NCBI GenBank assembly: GCA_007133875.1
Contig: SLLW01000430.1
Location: 1 to 5,924 of the forward strand
Direction of reading: 5' to 3'
Origin: Balneolales bacterium
Lineage (GTDB): Bacteria; Bacteroidota; Rhodothermia; Balneolales; Natronogracilivirgulaceae
DNA length: 5,924 bases
The translations under genes were made by a program, and so were the position numbers. This document shows positions 1 to 5,191 of this stretch, piece by piece. The notes below the pieces were generated by a model. The model saw only the letters and a list, made by a program, of their open reading frames with translations. It was not told the origin of the DNA and did not search any database. Every line of letters begins with the position of its first letter. Within the stretch, counting starts at the first letter, position 1.

Positions 1-1
1 C

Positions 2-295
2 GGCAGGGCAGCGACCGGTGCAGAGGAATCAGATGCAGAAAGTTCGGATGAAGATTCAGGTGCAGAAAAACCGGATGACGGGCAGACGGGTGATCGGAGT
101 GACCATAAACAGGGCGCTGCCCCGGCAACCGGAGCAGCAAGCCCAATGTCTGGCTTGAAATTCGAAAATCATTACCGGCAATACGAGACAATCAATGAGT
201 CACTTCTCTACGGCAAAGAAATGGCGGTTACCGGAGAGGAAAGTCTGAAATCGCTGGGTATTATCGAGGCGCTCTATCAGTCGGCTGATATGTGA
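2..295 (+). CDS. Gfo/Idh/MocA family oxidoreductase, C-terminal fragment
   Basis: This is the 3' end of a gene that begins before the window: 97 codons are open from position 2 to the TGA at 293-295. The last 50 or so residues follow the usual end of this NAD(P)-dependent sugar oxidoreductase family: an SPM segment, then H-x-x-Q-Y, a helix, a 'GKEMAVTGEESLKSL' stretch (the 'G+..vtGeeg.+al' signature) and a closing IIEALYQSA helix. Before it lies a stretch of about 30 residues made almost wholly of Asp, Glu, Ser, Gly and Ala (residues 8-37 of the fragment), where many relatives have only a short Gly/Ala loop. The Rossmann domain, catalytic residues and any signal peptide are outside the window, so substrate and location are unknown. 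It converges with the DUF6807 gene, 91 bp away. Family assignment is fairly secure; exact function is not. Confidence 0.8.
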   Translation, partial: GRAATGAEESDAESSDEDSGAEKPDDGQTGDRSDHKQGAAPATGAASPMSGLKFENHYRQYETINESLLYGKEMAVTGEESLKSLGIIEALYQSADM

Positions 296-345
296 CTTTT
301 TACTGCACAAACGGTTTGATGATCCCCGTCCGATAAAAAACAATA

Positions 346-369
346 CCGGTACCGGATTTAAACCGGTTT
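346..369. repeat. Two adjacent perfect palindromes between convergent genes
   Basis: CCGGTACCGG (346-355) and AAACCGGTTT (360-369) are each 10-bp perfect palindromes, four bases apart, in the 91-bp gap between the upstream oxidoreductase stop and the DUF6807 stop. The run TAAAAAAC just before them and the lack of a T-run after them make a classical intrinsic terminator uncertain; each palindrome has no loop. They could mark a bidirectional 3'-end structure or a protein-binding site. The core AACCGGTT recurs at 2240-2247, upstream of the esterase gene. Confidence 0.45.
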
Positions 370-386
370 CAGAGTGTGGTTTCGCA

Positions 387-1646
387 TCAATCGCCTGCCC
401 TTCGAACCGTCACACCCGGCGGATAGGCGAAATCGTACCACAATTGATCGATCAATCCGGCGTCCGGATCACCGTCATATGTCACATAACGGTACTTTGT
501 GATATATGGGGATCCGGGTTCAATGGCCATATTCCCAAGTTGGGTGGGGGCAAAATTGAAAAACGGTTCATCGGGATGGATTCGCATCGTTTGGGGAGCC
601 CGGTAGTTGGCGGGGTGACCCAGAATGGCAATCCCGGCAAGTTCTCCGTCGCTGTGGCCGCCGATATGTGACCAACGCGCCCTGGTGCCATGGCCGTCAC
701 GGCCGAGTCCGTCCGAAGTCAGGAAAAAGCTGTTCTCCGGATCATCCCAATCTTTATGGCCACGGAATCCGACTCCGCCATACCGGTACTCCGGCAACAG
801 AAGCGGCTTGCCGGAGTTGACGGTCTGAGTGATGGTCAGGTCAAACAGATGGATCTCCGGGGATTCGGGTGTCCGGTAGACACGTACATCCCACGCTTCG
901 TTAAGTGCGGTTACCGGTTCATCCGCCGAGAGGTCGGTGAACGTGTGCCGGGAGCGAAATCCGGCGTGAACCGGACCGGACCAGGTTTGATACATGGTAT
1001 CGGCGTCTACGCGTCCGGTATTCTGGTGAACATTCCAGAAATCGGGGGTGCGTCCGTCGAATTCCGTATTTGTCCAGGCCGACCAGATTCCCGAGTGATG
1101 GGGATGACCGTCAACATTCAGATGTGTGGTCAGGATTACGCCGCCGGGTGAGTATACCGGGTGGATATAACCACTTCGCCGGTATCGCTCGTCCAGTTCT
1201 TCCGGTGGTTCGTTGTTCTGATGGAAATAACTCAGGACAGGGCGTCCGTTCTCCTGAAAGGTGATGGTGTTGTGGTCTGTCTCTTTGGTAACCGCCGTAC
1301 CTATTTGTGATTGCCGGTCGGCACCCGTGTTCAAACGGAACGTTTCGGTAGTACCGGCGGGGAGCGCTTCAAGGACAACCCATCCGGTATTGTTCTCATC
1401 CACCTGCACACTGATGGCCGCACCTTGGTCACTCTGCATGGAATAGTGTCCGGGAGTGGCCTCATCCGGAAGCGGGAAGGATACGATGGTACCGGTCCGG
1501 TCGAATGCTCCGGCCGAAATGGTAATTTCGTAGGTATGCTCATCCGACGGAGAATGTTCCTGGTTTTCACTTTCTGCCTGAAGGCATCCCGCCGAATGAA
1601 TGATGATCAGCATGGCCAGGGCCATCGGTACGATACGGATGCGCAT
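387..1646 (-). CDS. DUF6807 (formerly 'PmoA') family lipoprotein
   Basis: The frame is open from 1739, but the ATG at 1644-1646 is preferred because it puts a lipoprotein signal at the N-terminus: MRIR, a hydrophobic VPMALAMLIII core, then HSAGC with the lipidated Cys at residue 21. Starting at 1739 would add 31 polar residues before it. Neither start has a good Shine-Dalgarno. The product is 419 aa. After an acidic linker comes a beta-rich region of about 70 residues, then the DUF6807 core (numbered from the short start): RSGYIHPVYSPGG at 157-169, HPHHSGIW at 181-188, PEYRYGGVGFRG at 285-296 and RARWSHIGG at 322-330. These His- and Arg-rich blocks are the family hallmarks. The old 'PmoA/methane oxygenase' label is a misnomer and implies no methane oxidation. 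The family is common near Gfo/Idh/MocA genes and glycan-degradation loci; its reaction is not known to me. Probably anchored in the outer membrane, facing the periplasm or the surface. It converges on one oxidoreductase gene and diverges from the esterase. Confidence 0.85.
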   Translation of the reverse strand: MRIRIVPMALAMLIIIHSAGCLQAESENQEHSPSDEHTYEITISAGAFDRTGTIVSFPLPDEATPGHYSMQSDQGAAISVQVDENNTGWVVLEALPAGTTETFRLNTGADRQSQIGTAVTKETDHNTITFQENGRPVLSYFHQNNEPPEELDERYRRSGYIHPVYSPGGVILTTHLNVDGHPHHSGIWSAWTNTEFDGRTPDFWNVHQNTGRVDADTMYQTWSGPVHAGFRSRHTFTDLSADEPVTALNEAWDVRVYRTPESPEIHLFDLTITQTVNSGKPLLLPEYRYGGVGFRGHKDWDDPENSFFLTSDGLGRDGHGTRARWSHIGGHSDGELAGIAILGHPANYRAPQTMRIHPDEPFFNFAPTQLGNMAIEPGSPYITKYRYVTYDGDPDAGLIDQLWYDFAYPPGVTVRRAGD

Positions 1647-1774
1647 AACGGAGTCAATATGATGGTTTCCAGAGAGGGAATTACGGCTATGGAGGGGAAT
1701 GAGATGATTGCCATACGGTTTTTGTTCAGAGTTTTTCATGGGGCCTGCGCTGTAATTTGTATAAAAATCAGATA

Positions 1775-1803
1775 CTGATAGTCCTGTTTATTGATACTCT
1801 CAA
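1775..1803 (-). promoter_or_regulatory. Candidate sigma-70-like promoter for the DUF6807 gene
   Basis: Read on the minus strand: TTGAGA (1803-1798), a 17-bp spacer, then TATCAG (1780-1775). The -35 matches consensus in five of six positions and the -10 in four. Transcription would begin near 1768, leaving about 30 nt before the distal ATG or about 120 nt before the preferred ATG at 1646. A small inverted repeat, ATCAG-ata-CTGAT (1767-1779), overlaps the -10 and could be a regulatory site. This is a prediction by eye only. Confidence 0.3.
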
Positions 1804-1805
1804 AC

Positions 1806-1824
1806 ATCATGGTATACCTATGAT
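1806..1824. promoter_or_regulatory. Near-palindromic site around GGTATACC
   Basis: ATCAT (1806-1810), the perfect palindrome GGTATACC (1811-1818), one base, then ATGAT (1820-1824): the outer arms are inverted copies, offset by one base. It lies just upstream of the candidate minus-strand promoter, where an activator or repressor of the DUF6807 gene could bind. No cognate regulator is encoded in the window. Confidence 0.25.
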
Positions 1825-1861
1825 AGCAATTCTGCAAGATAAGACGTTGGAGTGGGCAAAA

Positions 1862-1882
1862 CTCGCCACAGCATGCTGCGAG
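1862..1882. repeat. Inverted repeat with CAGCATGCTG core
   Basis: CTCGC (1862-1866) and GCGAG (1878-1882) flank a perfect 10-bp palindrome, CAGCATGCTG (1869-1878), with one arm longer by three bases. It sits in a stretch (about 1840-1920) richer in G+C than its surroundings, with no long open frame on either strand. It could be a relic of a mobile element or of a gene; no transposase or direct repeat was found to support that. Confidence 0.25.
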
Positions 1883-1936
1883 GATATTCTGTCATTTGGA
1901 ATTACGGCCTGAATAACACGTCTCGAAAGAAATTGA

Positions 1937-1962
1937 TTTAACACATGATATTATATGTTAAA
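1937..1962. promoter_or_regulatory. 26-bp interrupted palindrome, operator-like
   Basis: TTTAACACAT (1937-1946) and ATATGTTAAA (1953-1962) are inverted copies matching at nine of ten positions, around the 6-bp centre GATATT. The size and symmetry fit the binding site of a dimeric transcription factor. It overlaps a possible promoter (TTTAAC at 1937-1942, 16 bp, TAAAAT at 1959-1964) and lies 324 bp upstream of the CE15 start. It could equally have controlled the decayed reading frame just downstream. Confidence 0.35.
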
Positions 1963-1966
1963 ATGA

Positions 1967-2137
1967 TGTCGAAGGATTATTAATGAACCCAATCAAACCG
2001 ATCTCGCGACGGATTTTTTTGAAAAATGTAGTCGCCGAGGGTGGAGACCGGAGTGTCGACCTGACTTCCATCAAACCGTATTTACGGTGGTTTGGGAGGA
2101 CCGATTAACCTTTTTTGGGGGATCCGGCATATTATAA
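1967..2137 (+). pseudogene. Probable 3' relic of an ATP-binding (AlbA_2/RecG-like) protein gene
   Basis: A frame open from 1967 to the TAA at 2135-2137 has no usable start. Its middle reads TDFFEKCSRRGWRP, then CRPDFHQTVFTVVW, which resembles the usual end of AlbA_2-type ATP-binding or RecG-like proteins, whose last helix and strand follow the pattern 'GT.D...+C...G...PEF.....F.v..wR'. If so, everything upstream has been lost, leaving about 40 recognisable codons. The match is from memory of the family pattern and is tentative. A second frame over the same DNA (1983-2108) gives a 41-aa ORF with an AAGGA Shine-Dalgarno six bases before its ATG and a Tat-like SRRIFLK near the N-terminus; only one of the two frames is likely to have been the real one. 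Confidence 0.3.
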
Positions 2138-2202
2138 CTATTTGTAAGTATCTGTGCTTATACATCTTGCTGATAATAAATCTCCAATAAGGTGATGACG
2201 TA

Positions 2203-2230
2203 TTGTTTTTGAATATGAGATGATTATATT
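2203..2230 (+). promoter_or_regulatory. Candidate promoter for the CE15 esterase gene
   Basis: TTGTTT (2203-2208), a 16-bp spacer and TATATT (2225-2230). The -10 matches consensus in five of six positions, the -35 in only three. Transcription would start near 2237, right at the TAACCGGTTA palindrome, giving a leader of about 50 nt before the TTG start. Chance matches are common in such AT-rich DNA. Confidence 0.3.
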
Positions 2231-2238
2231 TAGTGAAG

Positions 2239-2248
2239 TAACCGGTTA
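2239..2248. promoter_or_regulatory. TAACCGGTTA palindrome, LacI-type operator candidate
   Basis: A 10-bp perfect palindrome with a central CG, placed just downstream of the candidate -10 and 37 bp before the TTG start of the CE15 gene. LacI-family regulators of sugar genes typically bind palindromes centred on CG, and a repressor at about +3 to +12 would block transcription. The regulator is not in the window, so the family assignment is inferred from site shape and position only. Confidence 0.35.
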
Positions 2249-2285
2249 ATCTGTATAGTTTTTTAACATTTTAAAAGACCTTGGT

Positions 2286-3599
2286 TTGCGAGTTTTGAAA
2301 CAACCTTTCTGTCGAAGAAGTCGGATCTTCAAAAAGCAGGTATTTGGAGTTCTTATTTTTTTCTTTTTCTCAGGCTTGTCTTTAACTGCCCAGGATACTG
2401 GTTGGAAGGCGAATCCTGAGACAATTCAGGAACGCCAGGAGAGCCGGCCCGATTATGTATGGCTGGAATCGTTTGTCAATGATTATGATTTGCCAAATCC
2501 TCTTATCGCAGAGAGTGGTGAATTGGTAAAAACTCCGGGAGAATGGCAATCAAGGCGAAAGGAGCTTTTGGAAATTTTTCGTTCTCAGATGTATGGCTAT
2601 CGACCGGAAGAACCAGAAAGGGTATCTTTTCACCTTGTTGAAAAAGATTATGAAGCTATCGAGGGCAATGCATCCATGAAGCGTATATCCATAGTAAGCA
2701 GGTATGAGGATAGAACCCATCAGTTTGAGTTGATTCTTTTTTTGCCAAATCAAATTAAAAATAAGGTACCTGTTTTTTTACTCATGAATAACCGCAGCCC
2801 TGAGAATACAGACCCAACACGGGAAAATATATCCGAGTTCTGGCCTGTGGAAATGGTGATACAGCGGGGATACGGTATAGCGGCCATTCAAAACGATGAA
2901 TTGGCCCCGGATGATGCTGATGATTTTCATAAAGGAGTTATCCAGCTGTTTGAAGGGGCCTCGTCCGAAGAGAAGCGAGCGCCGGATGCCTGGGGTGCTG
3001 TTGCAGCATGGGGCTGGGGAGCGAGCAGAGTGATGGATTATTTTGAAGTCAATCCGCGTATTGATGAAACGCGTATTGCTCTACTCGGCCATTCCAGAGG
3101 TGGGAAAGCTTCACTTTGGGCAGGAGCTGAAGACGAACGGTTTTCCATTGTTATTTCTAATCAATCGGGTGCAGGCGGAGCCGCATTAAGCAGCCGTGGT
3201 TTCGGAGAAACGATAGAGGCGGTTAACCGATTTGAACACTGGTTTAACGATAATTTCAAGGCATTTAATGGTCGTGATGATGAGATACCTTTTGACCAGC
3301 ATATGCTTATTTCGCTGATAGCACCGCGTGCCGTTTATATCGGCAGTGCCGATGAAGATCTATGGGCAGATCCAAAAGGCGAATTCCTTTCACTGGTGCA
3401 TGCTTCCGATGTTTATAGTCTATGGAACTACCAGTATATGGGGGTGGATCAGATGCCGGCACTGGATACTCCCGTAAATTTCGGGCATCGAGGGTATCAT
3501 ATTCGCTCCGGATTTCATAATCTGAATGTAAATGACTGGCAATATTATTTGGATTTTGCTGATTCCTTGTGGCCAAATACCACCTGGAAAAGTTATTAA
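2286..3599 (+). CDS. CE15 family glucuronoyl esterase, secreted
   Basis: An alpha/beta-hydrolase of carbohydrate esterase family 15, 437 aa. Members cleave the ester between 4-O-methyl-D-glucuronic acid on xylan and alcohols of lignin. The N-terminus has a basic stretch, a hydrophobic FGVLIFFFFSGLSL core (20-33) and a likely cut after LTA, indicating Sec export. The nucleophile elbow is GHSRGGK (268-274) with Ser270; the following Arg is the conserved oxyanion Arg. SGAGG is at 294-298 and the catalytic His is probably His411 in YHIRSGFH (404-411). The residue 23 after the nucleophile, Glu in fungal enzymes, is Gln293 here, so the acid is probably Asp358 (or Asp356) in SADEDLWADP, as in some bacterial members. 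Length is normal for a bacterial single-domain CE15. There is no in-frame ATG before codon 102; the start must be TTG at 2286 or 2295 for the signal peptide to be made. No clear Shine-Dalgarno is seen. Family is secure; substrate is inferred. Confidence 0.9.
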   Translation: MRVLKQPFCRRSRIFKKQVFGVLIFFFFSGLSLTAQDTGWKANPETIQERQESRPDYVWLESFVNDYDLPNPLIAESGELVKTPGEWQSRRKELLEIFRSQMYGYRPEEPERVSFHLVEKDYEAIEGNASMKRISIVSRYEDRTHQFELILFLPNQIKNKVPVFLLMNNRSPENTDPTRENISEFWPVEMVIQRGYGIAAIQNDELAPDDADDFHKGVIQLFEGASSEEKRAPDAWGAVAAWGWGASRVMDYFEVNPRIDETRIALLGHSRGGKASLWAGAEDERFSIVISNQSGAGGAALSSRGFGETIEAVNRFEHWFNDNFKAFNGRDDEIPFDQHMLISLIAPRAVYIGSADEDLWADPKGEFLSLVHASDVYSLWNYQYMGVDQMPALDTPVNFGHRGYHIRSGFHNLNVNDWQYYLDFADSLWPNTTWKSY

Positions 3600-3621
3600 T
3601 ACTCAAAACGTTTTATTTACC

Positions 3622-3658
3622 GACTCATTGTACATTTTTAATGCTTATAAATTGAGTC
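3622..3658. repeat. Inverted repeat GACTCA / TGAGTC upstream of the promoter
   Basis: GACTCA (3622-3627) and TGAGTC (3653-3658) are inverted copies separated by 25 bp, the second ending four bases before the -35 of the next promoter. An AAAACGTTTT palindrome (3605-3614) lies just before it, after the CE15 stop. The pair could be two half-sites of an activator upstream of the -35, or a long-loop RNA hairpin at the 3' end of the CE15 transcript; the stem is short and lacks a clean T-run, so a strong terminator is unlikely. Confidence 0.3.
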
Positions 3659-3661
3659 TAT

Positions 3662-3690
3662 TTGACAACATATTACGAAGCTATTATACA
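3662..3690 (+). promoter_or_regulatory. Strong sigma-70-like promoter for the oxidoreductase pair
   Basis: TTGACA (3662-3667) is a perfect -35 consensus, followed by exactly 17 bp and TATACA (3685-3690), a five-of-six -10. Transcription would start near 3697, about 42 nt before the ATG at 3739. It lies in the 139-bp gap after the CE15 gene, so the two oxidoreductase genes probably have their own promoter even if CE15 transcripts also read through. Confidence 0.55.
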
Positions 3691-3738
3691 ATACCACATT
3701 AAGAATACCCCATCTTACCAAATACCTAATTAAAACCC

Positions 3739-5142
3739 ATGAGTCAACAGAAAACCATCATACTAATTTTAGCAGCTTTGTTTTTAGTATCAGGAACAGG
3801 ATGCAGCGAACGGGATGATAGACAGCCATCAGGAGAGGGTGAACCTGTCAGGTTGATGACCTTGAATCCCGGACATTTTCACGCTGCGTTAATCCAGAAA
3901 AACGAGCTCGACCGGGTGGATGAGACGGTTTTTATATATGCTCCGGAAGGCCCGGACCTGGATCTGCATCTGGAACGTATTGAAGGCTTTAACTCTCGGG
4001 AAGAAGAACCTACCAACTGGAAGACAGAAAAATATACCGGACAGGATTACTTGCAGCGCATGCTTGAAGAGCAGCCCGGGAATGTTATGGTGACAGCCGG
4101 AAACAACATGAAGAAGACCAATTATATAAAACAGGCCGTAAGCAACGGCATTCATGTTCTGTCTGATAAGCCGATGGCAATTGACACCGGGGGCTGGCAA
4201 TTGCTTACCGAGGCGTTTGAGCAAGCTGAAAATAATGAAGTTTTACTCTACGATATTATGACGGAGCGGCGCGAAGTTACATCTCGTCTGCTTCGTAGCC
4301 TGATGCAGGATGAGGTTTTGTTTGGTGAGCTTGCTACCGGAACACCGGATGAACCGGCTATCTACAAACAAAGTATCCATCATCTTTACAAGCAAGTTGC
4401 AGGTTCTCCACTTCGTCGTCCGCCCTGGTATTTTGATATTGAACAGCAGGGTGCAGGTATTGTTGATGTGACTGTTCATCTGGTAGATCTTTCGATGTGG
4501 GTTGCTTTTCCTGAGCAGGTAATGAATTATCAAGAGAATGTGGAGCTTCTGGAAGCGAATAGTTGGCCGACAATGGTGACCCTTGATGAGTTTCAGCAGA
4601 TTACCGGCATACCGGAGTTTCCGGACTATCTGAGAGGTCAGTTGGATAGTGACGGAGTGCTGCCGCTCTATTCAAACGGAGATATTAGATATAAGCTTAA
4701 TAATCATCATGTCCATGTGGAAGTACAGTGGGATTATGAGGCGCCACCAGGAGGAGATGATAGTCATTTCACCATAATTCGTGGAAGCAGGGCAAATCTG
4801 GTGGTGCGTCAGGGTAAGGAGCAGGACTTTCAAGCCACGGTTTATGTAGAACCGGCTGAAGGTTTGACAGCAGAAGAGGCAGAACCGGCCATCGGTAATG
4901 CCGTGGAACGATTGCAAGATCAATATCCGGGTGCCGGTTATGAGTTATCTGATTATGGATGGAAATTAAACATACCTGATGAGTTTCATTATGGGCACGA
5001 GGCACATTTCGGAATGGTTGCTCAATCGTTTTTGGATTATCTGGAGGAAGGGGAGCTTCCTGAGTGGGAGGTTCCAAATATGATTACCAAGTATTTTATC
5101 ACTACACAGGCACGTGAAATGGCGGAAGTACCATCACATTGA
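3739..5142 (+). CDS. Gfo/Idh/MocA-like lipoprotein with putative oxidoreductase C-terminal domain
   Basis: A 467-aa lipoprotein: MSQQK, a hydrophobic IILILAALFLV core, then SGTGC with the lipidated Cys at residue 22. SERDD follows, an acidic start of the kind linked in Bacteroidota to outer-membrane or surface placement. The N-terminal domain is Rossmann-like, but the nucleotide-binding loop reads LMTLNPGHFHAAL (39-51), without the GxGxxG of typical dehydrogenases. The family's EKP motif is SDKP (142-145, Lys144), and the active-site Asp and His are seen in GIVDVTVHLVDL (240-251, Asp243 and His247). YDIMTER (171-177), PPWYFDIEQQGAGIVD and GHEAHF (419-424) are typical of the subfamily ending in the putative oxidoreductase C-terminal domain (PF16490 as I recall). 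Sugar oxidation or reduction is inferred; the cofactor mode is unclear. The start has no Shine-Dalgarno, only an A-rich leader. A Tat-exported Gfo/Idh gene follows after 49 bp, so the two are probably co-transcribed and may act together. Confidence 0.88.
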   Translation: MSQQKTIILILAALFLVSGTGCSERDDRQPSGEGEPVRLMTLNPGHFHAALIQKNELDRVDETVFIYAPEGPDLDLHLERIEGFNSREEEPTNWKTEKYTGQDYLQRMLEEQPGNVMVTAGNNMKKTNYIKQAVSNGIHVLSDKPMAIDTGGWQLLTEAFEQAENNEVLLYDIMTERREVTSRLLRSLMQDEVLFGELATGTPDEPAIYKQSIHHLYKQVAGSPLRRPPWYFDIEQQGAGIVDVTVHLVDLSMWVAFPEQVMNYQENVELLEANSWPTMVTLDEFQQITGIPEFPDYLRGQLDSDGVLPLYSNGDIRYKLNNHHVHVEVQWDYEAPPGGDDSHFTIIRGSRANLVVRQGKEQDFQATVYVEPAEGLTAEEAEPAIGNAVERLQDQYPGAGYELSDYGWKLNIPDEFHYGHEAHFGMVAQSFLDYLEEGELPEWEVPNMITKYFITTQAREMAEVPSH

Positions 5143-5180
5143 TGTCTATTAAAACCTTGTTTAATAATAAACTCAGTAAA

Positions 5181-5185
5181 AGGGA
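5181..5185 (+). promoter_or_regulatory. Ribosome binding site of the Tat-exported oxidoreductase
   Basis: AGGGA lies six bases before the ATG at 5192, the best Shine-Dalgarno before any intact gene in the window. It favours 5192 over the in-frame ATG at 5201, which would have only GGAG three bases away. Confidence 0.55.
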
Positions 5186-5191
5186 AGTGCT

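Larger units (their letters stand above)
1740..2285. other. Divergent intergenic region, 546 bp
   Basis: This region separates the minus-strand DUF6807 gene from the plus-strand CE15 gene. It holds no long open frame. What can be seen, in order: a candidate minus-strand promoter (1775-1803), a palindromic stretch around GGTATACC (1806-1824), a GC-richer island with CAGCATGCTG (1862-1882), a 26-bp interrupted palindrome (1937-1962), a coding-like relic (1967-2137), an AT-rich stretch (2138-2230) and a TAACCGGTTA palindrome (2239-2248). Its length and the mix of GC-rich islands in AT-rich DNA suggest that it has collected debris from past rearrangement as well as holding regulatory sites. No known riboswitch was recognised. 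Confidence 0.6.

Noticed and set aside
690..1151. 153-codon plus-strand open frame
   Set aside because: It lies wholly antisense to the DUF6807 gene, whose frame carries clear family motifs; the plus-strand product resembles no family.
340..1540. Frequent CCGG/ACCGGT words as a dispersed repeat array
   Set aside because: Spacing is irregular and most copies are explained by codon choice in the DUF6807 gene; no CRISPR-like repeat-spacer order.
387..1739. Methane monooxygenase subunit (PmoA) function
   Set aside because: The old family label is misleading; the protein is a soluble lipoprotein with no multi-pass membrane segments like particulate methane monooxygenase.
1311..1778. 155-codon plus-strand open frame
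   Set aside because: Mostly antisense to the N-terminal part of the DUF6807 gene; low-complexity, Arg- and Gly-rich product without recognisable features.
2005..2120. Intrinsic terminators at the T-runs 2014-2020 and 2111-2116
   Set aside because: The stems before them (CCG/CGG; GGTT/AACC) are only three or four pairs long; the better hairpin ACCGTA/TACGGT (2075-2088) is not followed by a T-run.
2138..2230. Riboswitch or structured leader before the CE15 gene
   Set aside because: No known riboswitch core was recognised, and the AT-rich stretch forms only short, bulged stems such as TGTAAG/CTTATACA.
3889..4224. 111-codon minus-strand open frame, and other minus-strand frames across 3307-5077
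   Set aside because: Shadows of the CE15 and lipoprotein oxidoreductase genes, which have intact signals and conserved motifs throughout.
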